From Acidimicrobiaceae bacterium (GTDB lineage: Bacteria; Actinomycetota; Acidimicrobiia; Acidimicrobiales; RAAP-2), in NCBI GenBank assembly GCA_003170315.1, contig PNAH01000025.1:34063-98062 (forward strand): a stretch of 64,000 bases of DNA, in the 5' to 3' direction. Numbering within the stretch: position 1 is the stretch's first letter; each line of letters begins with the position of its first letter. A model generated the notes under the pieces. It saw only the letters and a list, made by a program, of their open reading frames with translations. It was not told the origin of the DNA and ran no database searches. Of this stretch, positions 55,534-64,000 are shown piece by piece. The translations under genes and the position numbers were made by a program.

Positions 55534-56666
55534 GAGTCGCTCGCGACGGCCTTCGTGATGGCGTCGAGCATGCGGGCCGAACAGCCGATGGCGCCGAAGG
55601 GCGGGGCGACGTCGTTCAGGATTCTTTGCGCCAGTCGATGCAAAACGCCGCCGTCGGACTCGGCCAATACGGCTGGCTCTCCGTGATCACCACCTTCGGC
55701 GATGGCCGCGTTGAGTTCGATCTCGGCCAGGAGTGGCACGTTCAGTTCTTCGCTGAGTGAGCGACCGCCGCCCTCGCCGAAGAAATTGTGTCGTTCCCCA
55801 CAACGGCACGTGAAGCCACTCATGTTCTCGATGACGCCCAGGACACGGATGTTCGATTTGCGCGCGAAGTCCGCGGCGCGCGCGGCGACGCGTTGTGCGG
55901 CGATCGTCGGGGTGGTCACCACCAATTGGCCCATTTGGGGCAGCAGCCGAGCGAGCGTCATCGCGATGTCGCCGGTTCCTGGTGGGGTGTCGATTAAGAG
56001 GTAGTCGATGCCCGACCAGTCGGCGTCTTCGATGAACTGCGCGACGGCCTTTTGCACCATGAGTCCGCGCCACAAGAGGGCTTGATCTTCGTCGGCGAGC
56101 AGACCCATCGACAACAACTTGATGGATCCGGCGCCCACGCGTCGCTCGAGTGGCTGCATCTTGCCGCCGGTCGCTTCCACGTCGCCGTGAATACCCAACA
56201 GTCGACTCAACGAGAATCCCCAGATGTCGGCGTCCAACACGCCCACGCATCGACCGGTCTGGGCAATGGCGACCGCGAGGTTGGCCGTGATCGACGACTT
56301 GCCGACTCCGCCCTTGCCCGAGGCAATCATCAGGACCGGCGTGTGGGTGGGAATGGAGGTGGACGGCGCGCTTCGTTGGGCGATGGTCCTCGCTCGCCGC
56401 ATTAGCGCGGCTTTGGCCGGGGCGTCCAGCACGCCCATGACGAGATCGACCGTGTCAATGTCGTCGAGCGAGAGGACGGCCTCTTTGACGTCGCGTTCGA
56501 TCTGCGCGCGCAAGGGACAGCCCACCGTGGTGAGCGAGACGTGCACCACCGCGCGACGTTCAGAAACGGCGATCTCGCCGACCATGCCCAGTTCGACGAT
56601 GGAGGCCCCGAGTTCGGGATCGAGCACCTGACTGAGGCGTTCACGCAGTCGATCGGAGGTTTGCAC
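55521..56666 (-). CDS. Mrp/NBP35 family Fe-S carrier ATPase
   Basis: ASGKGGVGKSSITANLAVAIAQTGRCVGVLDADIWGFSLSRLLG...DYLLIDTPPGTGDIAMTLA. Confidence 0.95.
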   Translation of the reverse strand: MQTSDRLRERLSQVLDPELGASIVELGMVGEIAVSERRAVVHVSLTTVGCPLRAQIERDVKEAVLSLDDIDTVDLVMGVLDAPAKAALMRRARTIAQRSAPSTSIPTHTPVLMIASGKGGVGKSSITANLAVAIAQTGRCVGVLDADIWGFSLSRLLGIHGDVEATGGKMQPLERRVGAGSIKLLSMGLLADEDQALLWRGLMVQKAVAQFIEDADWSGIDYLLIDTPPGTGDIAMTLARLLPQMGQLVVTTPTIAAQRVAARAADFARKSNIRVLGVIENMSGFTCRCGERHNFFGEGGGRSLSEELNVPLLAEIELNAAIAEGGDHGEPAVLAESDGGVLHRLAQRILNDVAPPFGAIGCSARMLDAITKAVASDSQSS

Positions 56667-56752
56667 GTAGCGACGCTACCGGCGAATGAAGTGAGGTGTT
56701 CAAGGAGGAAATCCCTCACTATCATGGAACGAAGAACTCTCGAAGGAGCGCC

Positions 56753-57127
56753 ATGTCCAACATGACCACCACCAGCGTGAACTTAACCAAGAAGGATCCC
56801 AACCCGATCAACTTGACCGATGGCGCCGCCGTGAAAGTGGCCGAACTGATCGCTGCCGAAGGCGTCGACGAAGTGTTGGCGTTGCGCGTATCGGTGAAGC
56901 CGGGCGGCTGCTCGGGCTTCAACTACGACATGTACTTCGACTCGGAGTTCGCCGAGGACGACATCGTTCGCGATTTCGCCGGCGTCAAGGTTGTGGTCGA
57001 CGCCTCAAGCGCGGAGCTGCTCAACGGCTCCACGCTGGAGTACTCCGACTCGCTACAGGGCGCCGGATTCCACATAACGAATCCCAACGCGACGCGCACC
57101 TGCGGCTGCGGCAACTCCTTCAGTTAA
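56753..57127 (+). CDS. ErpA/IscA-type Fe-S cluster insertion protein
   Basis: LTDGAAVKVAELIAAEGVDEVLALRVSVKPGGCSGFNYDMYFD...TRTCGCGNSFS. Confidence 0.95.
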   Translation: MSNMTTTSVNLTKKDPNPINLTDGAAVKVAELIAAEGVDEVLALRVSVKPGGCSGFNYDMYFDSEFAEDDIVRDFAGVKVVVDASSAELLNGSTLEYSDSLQGAGFHITNPNATRTCGCGNSFS

Positions 57128-57136
57128 GAGACAGTC

Positions 57137-57502
57137 ATGCCCGAAGCGTTCGGTCCTTACTCTCATTGGCGTCGTGCCGGGGACCTGGTCGTGATATCGG
57201 GTCAACTGGGCGTCGTGCCCGGTCACGACAAGCCGACCATGATCGACGGTGGCGCGCCCGAGCAGCTGCGCCAGGCGCTGGTCAACGCCCGCGCCGTGCT
57301 GGCCGAAGCCGGCGCCACGTTTGATCAAGTCGTGAAGGCGATGTTGTTCATCACTGATATGAGTGTGTTCGTCGCGTGCAACGAAGTGTGGATCGAAGCG
57401 TTCGAACCACCGCGCCCTGCCCGGTCGGCCGTCGCCGTCGCCCAGCTCCCCCTCGGCGCCCTCGCCGAAGTCGAGCTCTGGGCTTACGCGCCCCTCGACT
57501 AG
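57137..57502 (+). CDS. RidA family protein
   Basis: PEAFGPYSHWRRAGDLVVISGQLGVVPGH...AMLFITDMSVFVACNEVWIEAFE. Confidence 0.92.
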   Translation: MPEAFGPYSHWRRAGDLVVISGQLGVVPGHDKPTMIDGGAPEQLRQALVNARAVLAEAGATFDQVVKAMLFITDMSVFVACNEVWIEAFEPPRPARSAVAVAQLPLGALAEVELWAYAPLD

Positions 57503-58197
57503 ACCGAGTATTCGTTCGGCGACGTGCCGAACTTGTAGCCGACCGAGCGCACCGTCTGGATCAGGTGGGCGTACTCCTCACCCAACTTCGCGCGTAGTCG
57601 CCGCACGTGCACGTCCACCGTTCGAGCCCCGCCGTAGTACTCGTAGCCCCACACGCGGCTGAGCAGGGTCTCGCGGGTGAAGACCCGATTCGGGTTGGTG
57701 GCGAGGAAGCGCAGTAACTCGTACTCCATGTAGGTGAGGTCCATGACCCGTCCGACGATCGAGGCCTGGTAGGTCTCCAAGTTCATCGACAGGCCGCCGT
57801 GCTCGATGCGCGGAGCCACGCTCTCGTTGCCGGCGCGGCGCAGGCGATGGCGCAATCGGGTCGCCAACTCGCTCACGTCGAAGGGCCCGACCACGAAGTC
57901 GTCGAACAGGTCCTCGCGAAAGGTGAGCTCGTCGAGTTGGTAGTGGTCGAGGAGCAAGATGATCGGGCCGACGCCGCGACTGCGCGCCCGAAGCTGTCGA
58001 CAGAGGTTCATGGCCTCGGTGAAGGGGAACGCCGCCGCATTGATCACGGCGCCGGCGAAGCCGTCGGTCGGTTCGAGGGCGGTGACCTCATTCAGCCGGC
58101 CGGTCACGGCCACCGCGGGCGTCACCCCCGTGACGTCAAAGGCTTTTCGTACCGGCCCTTCGCACGAGGGCACGCAGAGTACGACGTCGAAGTTCAC
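57499..58197 (-). CDS. OmpR-like winged-helix response regulator
   Basis: DLTYMEYELLRFLATNPNRVFTRETLLSRVWGYEYYGGARTVDVHVRRLRAKLG. Confidence 0.92.
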   Translation of the reverse strand: MNFDVVLCVPSCEGPVRKAFDVTGVTPAVAVTGRLNEVTALEPTDGFAGAVINAAAFPFTEAMNLCRQLRARSRGVGPIILLLDHYQLDELTFREDLFDDFVVGPFDVSELATRLRHRLRRAGNESVAPRIEHGGLSMNLETYQASIVGRVMDLTYMEYELLRFLATNPNRVFTRETLLSRVWGYEYYGGARTVDVHVRRLRAKLGEEYAHLIQTVRSVGYKFGTSPNEYSV

Positions 58198-59492
58198 AGC
58201 AACGGGAGGTAACGCTCGAGTTCGAAGGGGGTCACTTGCCCGCGGTAGGCGTCCCATTCGGAACGCTTGTTGCGCAAGAACCACTCCACCTGGTGTTCAC
58301 CCAGCGTCTCGTGCAACAACTTTGAGCACTCCATGAGATCCAACGCCTCGGCGAGCGACTGGGGCAATGGTGCCATGCGTTCGCCCTCGGTGGGCAACTC
58401 GTAGTCGCCTTGTACTCCGCGAAGACCGGCCGCGAGAATGACCGCGAAGGCGAGATACGGATTGGCGGCCGGGTCCGGCGAGCGGTACTCAATACGCGTG
58501 GAGTCGACACGCCCGGGCTTGACCGACGGGATACGCACGAGGGCTGCGGCGTCGAAGCGCGCCCACTTGGCTTCTACCGGCGCTTCGGCGCCGGGCACCA
58601 GTCGCTTGTAGGAGTTCACCCACTGGTTTGTCACCGCGGTGATCTCGGGCGCGTGACGGACCAGCCCGGCGATGAACTTGGTGGCCACCTCACTGAGGCC
58701 GTAGGGACCGTCACCGATGAAGGCGTTCTGGTCATCGCGCCAGAGCGACAGGTGCGTGTGCATGCCCGATCCTTGGACGTTGGCCAACGGCTTGGGCATG
58801 AAGCTCGCCGAGACGTCGGCCTGGCGGGCCAGTTCCTTCACGACGTGTCGCACCGACATCACGGTGTCACCCATGGTGAGGGCGTCGGTGTAGCGCAGGT
58901 CGATCTCGTGTTGTCCGGGGGCGTCTTCGTGTTGGGCGTGCTCGACGCCGATGCCCATTTCCTCGAGGGTCAAGACGGTACGACGACGCAGTTGGCTCGC
59001 GGTGTCATCGGGCAGCAGGTCGAAGTAGCTGCCCCGGTCGATCGGCACCGGCGTCGTCGTCGTGTTGAGGCCTTCGAAGTAGAAGTACTCGATCTCGGGC
59101 GCGACGAAGAAGGTGTAGCCCTGGGCGCGGGCTTCACCCAGTACTCGTCGCAGCTGCTGGCGGGGACAGCCGTCGAAGGGCGTGCCGTCGATATTGACGA
59201 TGTCGCAAAAGACGCGCGCCACGCCGGCCCCCTCTTCGTACCAGGGCAGAAGCTGGAAGGTCGTGAGGTCCGGACGAGCCAGGACGTCCGACTCCTGGGT
59301 CCGCGAGAAGCCGTCGATGGAACTGCCGTCGAAGGTCATGCCCTGATCGAGGGCGTCCTCTAGTTCGGCCGGCGTGACGTGGAACGCCTTGTGACGGCCG
59401 AGCACGTCGGTGAACCACAGCTGGACGAAGCGGATGCCGCGCTCTTCGACGGTTCGCAGTACGTACTGAGCCTTGCTGTGCATAGGGACCAT
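58194..59492 (-). CDS. glnA: glutamine synthetase, type I-like
   Basis: GIRFVQLWFTDVLGRHKAFHVTPAELEDALDQGMTFDGSSIDGF...VNSYKRLVPGAEAPVEAKWA. Confidence 0.95.
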   Translation of the reverse strand: MVPMHSKAQYVLRTVEERGIRFVQLWFTDVLGRHKAFHVTPAELEDALDQGMTFDGSSIDGFSRTQESDVLARPDLTTFQLLPWYEEGAGVARVFCDIVNIDGTPFDGCPRQQLRRVLGEARAQGYTFFVAPEIEYFYFEGLNTTTTPVPIDRGSYFDLLPDDTASQLRRRTVLTLEEMGIGVEHAQHEDAPGQHEIDLRYTDALTMGDTVMSVRHVVKELARQADVSASFMPKPLANVQGSGMHTHLSLWRDDQNAFIGDGPYGLSEVATKFIAGLVRHAPEITAVTNQWVNSYKRLVPGAEAPVEAKWARFDAAALVRIPSVKPGRVDSTRIEYRSPDPAANPYLAFAVILAAGLRGVQGDYELPTEGERMAPLPQSLAEALDLMECSKLLHETLGEHQVEWFLRNKRSEWDAYRGQVTPFELERYLPLL

Positions 59493-59533
59493 TCTCGCAC
59501 CTTCCCGCAAGTCCCACTTCTGGTCCGCAAACT

Positions 59534-59567
59534 ACGAAACCCGCCGCACGTCGGCGGCGGGTTTCGT
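59534..59567 (-). terminator. hairpin between glnII-like and glnA genes (terminator-like)
   Basis: ACGAAACCCGCCG-cacgtcgg-CGGCGGGTTTCGT, 13-bp perfect stem; weak U tract. Confidence 0.5.
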
Positions 59568-59576
59568 ACGCGGTTC

Positions 59577-60677
59577 TTAGCGTCGACTGGCTGCTTTCTT
59601 CGCCGGAGCCTTCTTCGCGACCACCTTCTTCGCCGGAGTCTTCTTGGCCGCCACCTTCTTCGCCGGCGCCTTGGCGCTCGCCGCGCCGCAGGCCGTTTCG
59701 GTGATCAAACGAGCCACGACGTACGGGTCGACGTTGGAGTTCGGGCGTCGGTCCTCGATGTAACCCTTCTTTTCGCGAGCGACTTGCCCGGGGATGCGCA
59801 CCGACGCACCGCGGTCCGACACGCCGTAGGAGAACTTCGACCAGTGTTCGGTCTCGTGTACGCCGGTGAGCCGTTCTTCGATGCCGTCGCCATAATTCGA
59901 GATGTGCTCCTTGATGCGGGTGCCCAGTGATTCGGCCGCCGCCACCACGGCGGCGTAGCCGCCGGTCGCGCGCATTTGCTTCGTGGAGAAGTTGGTGTGC
60001 GCACCGGCGCCGTTCCAGTCGCCCTTGATGGGTTTCGCGTCGAAGCTGACGTCGACGCCGTACTCCTCCGCGATGCGCTCGAGCAACCATCTCGCGAGCC
60101 AGAGTTGGTCGCCGATCTCGACCGGCCCGAGCACGCCGACCTGAAACTCCCACTGGCCCATCATCACTTCGGCGTTCGTGCCCTCGATACCGATGCCGGC
60201 GCGAATGCAGGCCAGCGTGTGGGCCTCGACGATGTCACGTCCGGGCATCTTCGCGCCGCCGACACCGCAGTAGTACGGGCCCTGCGGCGCGGGGAAGCCG
60301 TCCTCGGGCCACCCGTACGGACGACCCTCCTGGAAGAAGGTGTACTCCTGCTCGATACCGAACTTCGGCTCGAAGCTCGCGTACCGCTTGGCGACCGTGG
60401 CCGTCGCGGCGCGCTCGTTGGTGACGTGGGGCGTAAAGTCGGCGTTCAGCACTTCGCACATAACCAGTACATCATTGGAACCACGTAGTGGGTCGGGAAC
60501 CGTGAAGACCGGCCTGAGTACGCAGTCCGAAAAGTGACCGGTCGCCTGGTTCGTGCTCGAACCGTCGAAGCCCCATACGGGTGGCTTCTGTCCAACGGTG
60601 ACGATCTTGGTCTTGCTGCGCAACTTGCGGGTGGGCTCGCTTCCGTCAATCCAGATGTATTCGGCCTGATACTTCAA
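59577..60677 (-). CDS. glnII: glutamine synthetase type II (eukaryotic-type) with Lys/Ala/Pro-rich H1-like C-terminal tail
   Basis: YIWIDGSEPTRKLRSKTKI...PVWGFDGSSTNQATGHFSDCVLRPV; tail AKAPAKKVAAKKTPAKKVVAKKAPAKKAASRR. Confidence 0.93.
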   Translation of the reverse strand: MKYQAEYIWIDGSEPTRKLRSKTKIVTVGQKPPVWGFDGSSTNQATGHFSDCVLRPVFTVPDPLRGSNDVLVMCEVLNADFTPHVTNERAATATVAKRYASFEPKFGIEQEYTFFQEGRPYGWPEDGFPAPQGPYYCGVGGAKMPGRDIVEAHTLACIRAGIGIEGTNAEVMMGQWEFQVGVLGPVEIGDQLWLARWLLERIAEEYGVDVSFDAKPIKGDWNGAGAHTNFSTKQMRATGGYAAVVAAAESLGTRIKEHISNYGDGIEERLTGVHETEHWSKFSYGVSDRGASVRIPGQVAREKKGYIEDRRPNSNVDPYVVARLITETACGAASAKAPAKKVAAKKTPAKKVVAKKAPAKKAASRR

Positions 60678-60822
60678 AGTCGCTCCTCACAGATGTCAGT
60701 ACGCACCGCGTGCGTTCCCATCCAGTCTGGTCCAGCGTCGTCGCATCTCAACCCCAGTTTTGTTAACCGCGTGTGAACGTTGGCCAGAGTTCCCAGGGCC
60801 GTGCCCCATTAGGCTCTCGTTC

Positions 60823-62598
60823 GTGCCGGTGATCAGACTCGCAATGGCCCAAATGAACGCGGTCGTGGGCGGATTTGCGCAGAACGTCGAAACGCTCGGG
60901 CGTTTTCGCACCCAAGCTGCCTCGGCGGGCGCCGATCTCGTGCTCACTCCTGAACTGTCGTTGATGGGCTATCCGCCGGAGGACCTGCTCTTGAAAGAGG
61001 GCTTCATCGAAGCATCCCGAGTGGCGTTGATTGAAATGGCGCTCTTGGACAACGTGCCCCCGGTCCTGGTCGGCACGGTGGTGAGTGAAGGTCTTGAAGA
61101 TGTTGCCCTGGCGCCCTCGAGCGACGGACGCGACGTCGCGCGACCGGCCTTTGGCGAACTCGGATCGCCCCATATCGCCAACGCCCTGGTCGCCTTAAGC
61201 GATGACGGCGTCGTCGCCATCGCCACGAAGCGACTGCTCCCGAACTACGACGTTTTTGACGAGCAGCGCTACTTTCATCCGGGCGTCGGACCCCACACGA
61301 TCATCAACGTTCGCGGCGTCGCCGTCGGGCTTTTGATCTGCGAGGACGTTTGGATTCGAAACGGTCCGGCCGCCGAGTTGGCCCGTCAGGGCGCGACGAT
61401 GTTGGTCGTCGCGAACGCCTCGCCGTTCGCGCGCGGACGGCGCGAAGAACGTGAGGCGGTTCTGCGCGAGCGCGCTCTCGAGACGAACTGTCCCATCGCG
61501 TACGTCAACCTCGTGGGCGGTCAAGACGAACTCGTGTACGACGGTCAGAGCGTCGTCGTAAATGCGCAAGGTGACGTAATCGCGCGCGCGACAGCCTTCA
61601 GTGAGGAACTGTTGGTCTGTGACATCGACGCGCGCGAATCGACCCAAGGCGTTCCCCTCAACATCGGTTACGCCCGTGACGACGAACGCTTGACCGCGTT
61701 GCACGTGAACCGGATCGCCGAACCGATAAGCGACGTCGAAGAGGTCTACCAAGCTCTGGTGATGGGAACCCGTGACTACCTTCGAAAGAATGGCTTTCGA
61801 ACGGCGGTCATCGCGCTGTCGGGCGGCGTCGACTCCTCGTTAGTGGCCGCCATCGCCGTTGACGCCGTCGGGGCGCGCGCGGTCCGGGGCTTCGCCATGC
61901 CGTCGCGCTACTCGTCGGACCACTCCGTGGCCGACGCCGAAGAGCTGGCGTCACGACTGGATATCGACATCACCACCATTCCGATCGAGGGTGCCCATTC
62001 GGCCCTCGGCACCGCCCTCGGCGACGTCCTCGACGGAGAGCCCCGAGGAATCACCGACGAGAACCTGCAGTCGCGCATTCGCGGCGTCCTGCTGATGGCC
62101 ATCTCGAACGACACCGGGGCGATCGTGTTGACGACGGGAAACAAATCCGAGATCGCGACGGGTTACTCCACGCTCTACGGCGACTCGGTAGGCGGCTTCG
62201 CGGTCATCAAGGACGTGCCCAAGACGCTGGTCTACGAACTCTGTCGCTACCGCAACGACATCGCCGCCAAGGCCGGCGACCCCGAGCCGATTCCGGCGGA
62301 CGTGTTGACCAAGGCTCCGTCGGCCGAACTTCGGCCGGACCAACGAGACGACCAGTCGCTTCCGCCCTACGACGTGCTCGATCCTTTGCTCGAGCTCTAC
62401 GTGGAGGACGACGCCACCGCCGAAACGATGATCGCCAGCGGTCACGATCCCGATCTCGTGCTGCAAATCACCCGACTGGTGGACCGCAGTGAGTACAAGC
62501 GCCGCCAGATGGCCCCGGGGGTACGGATCTCCAAAAAAGCCTTTGGGCGAGACCGACGAATGCCGATCACCAACGCCTTTCGCCAAGAGACCCTGTGA
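60823..62598 (+). CDS. nadE: glutamine-dependent NAD+ synthetase
   Basis: IRLAMAQMNAVVGGFAQNVE nitrilase domain; AVIALSGGVDSSLVAAIAVDAVGA synthetase domain. Confidence 0.96.
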   Translation: MPVIRLAMAQMNAVVGGFAQNVETLGRFRTQAASAGADLVLTPELSLMGYPPEDLLLKEGFIEASRVALIEMALLDNVPPVLVGTVVSEGLEDVALAPSSDGRDVARPAFGELGSPHIANALVALSDDGVVAIATKRLLPNYDVFDEQRYFHPGVGPHTIINVRGVAVGLLICEDVWIRNGPAAELARQGATMLVVANASPFARGRREEREAVLRERALETNCPIAYVNLVGGQDELVYDGQSVVVNAQGDVIARATAFSEELLVCDIDARESTQGVPLNIGYARDDERLTALHVNRIAEPISDVEEVYQALVMGTRDYLRKNGFRTAVIALSGGVDSSLVAAIAVDAVGARAVRGFAMPSRYSSDHSVADAEELASRLDIDITTIPIEGAHSALGTALGDVLDGEPRGITDENLQSRIRGVLLMAISNDTGAIVLTTGNKSEIATGYSTLYGDSVGGFAVIKDVPKTLVYELCRYRNDIAAKAGDPEPIPADVLTKAPSAELRPDQRDDQSLPPYDVLDPLLELYVEDDATAETMIASGHDPDLVLQITRLVDRSEYKRRQMAPGVRISKKAFGRDRRMPITNAFRQETL

Positions 62599-63110
62599 CG
62601 CCGACGAATCGCGAGATCGGCGAACACCTCCTCGCGTGCTACGACACTATTTATATTGTCCTCGGCGAGAGTGCTCCGGCCCTCACCAACGACGCTTACC
62701 TGGTGCGCACCTACGAGACCGCTCGCGCCTACGGCGACCTGGCGCTGGAGATGCGAGAGCACCTGGGCGATCCGAAAATGGCGCCGCTCCCGGTGCTCGA
62801 CGACGTCCTGCGCCGCGCCGTCGCCAGCGACGCCTCGGGCGCCCTGGTGCTCTACGCCATGGCCATGGTCGTGGGTCCCAGACTCCTGGTGACGTTGTTG
62901 GACGCGCGAACGGCGCTGACGAACGATTCGGAACTGACCGAACTGAGCAATCACGCCTCGATGGTCGGCGTGAGAGAGATCCGAGCGACCGGCGAGGTCG
63001 CGAAGGACCAGGCGCCGATTGAGGATATCGAGTGGCAATCGTTGGCTCGGGCGCTCTCGGAGACGTTGGACGCGGCTGGCAACGCTGAGAGTCTGGGCAT
63101 TTCCCGGTAG
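62595..63110 (+). CDS. hypothetical protein, translationally coupled to nadE
   Basis: 171 aa ORF overlapping the nadE stop by 4 nt. Confidence 0.65.
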   Translation: MTPTNREIGEHLLACYDTIYIVLGESAPALTNDAYLVRTYETARAYGDLALEMREHLGDPKMAPLPVLDDVLRRAVASDASGALVLYAMAMVVGPRLLVTLLDARTALTNDSELTELSNHASMVGVREIRATGEVAKDQAPIEDIEWQSLARALSETLDAAGNAESLGISR

Positions 63111-63173
63111 GTTGCCTACGTCCGTATAACTAGTAGTACCGGAATCTCCGGTGTCGGGTATCAAGGGAGAGCC

Positions 63174-64000
<827 letters not shown>

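Noticed and set aside
58410-59363. 317-aa ORF antisense to glnA
   Set aside because: Mirror of the glutamine synthetase coding frame; no recognisable domain.

Overview
High-GC actinobacterial chromosome segment; gene content suggests an Acidimicrobiia-like lineage (inference only). The left part (1-24 kb) and right part (51.4-64 kb) look mostly core: Ada, Lon, an arsenic cluster, a LacI-controlled alpha-glucoside ABC operon, tRNA-Glu and tRNA-Pro, WhiB, VKOR, Mrp, ErpA, GlnA and GlnII, NadE, and a primary-type sigma factor. Between about 24 and 51.4 kb lies an accessory region made of several tandem segments. Each is bounded by a 47-48 bp copy of the 3' part of the intact tRNA-Glu(TTC) gene at 51345-51417; the copies start at 27368, 30439 and 46362. 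Beside these copies, on both sides, sit 11-bp-phased GGGCAT direct repeats. About 200 bp of the right-end sequence next to tRNA-Glu recurs at 28361-28570, where the tRNA part has decayed. I found no integrase or transposase gene in the window. I read this as a tandem array of integrase-less tRNA-Glu integrative elements, probably mobilised in trans. The tRNA-proximal element carries two candidate defence or toxin modules: a PIN-GNAT-EVE-like fusion coupled to an ASCH protein, and a TIGR04255-like / HTH / 'DQTCD' three-gene operon. The larger element carries SDR/AKR enzymes and an oxidoreductase/hydrolase/MFS cluster. Other notable items are a GlnII with a histone-H1-like Lys/Ala/Pro tail, an aquaporin-ArsC fusion, an ABC permease with a Cna-B-like insertion, a truncated TetR gene next to an operator-like palindrome, and an ArsR palindrome centred on its start codon.
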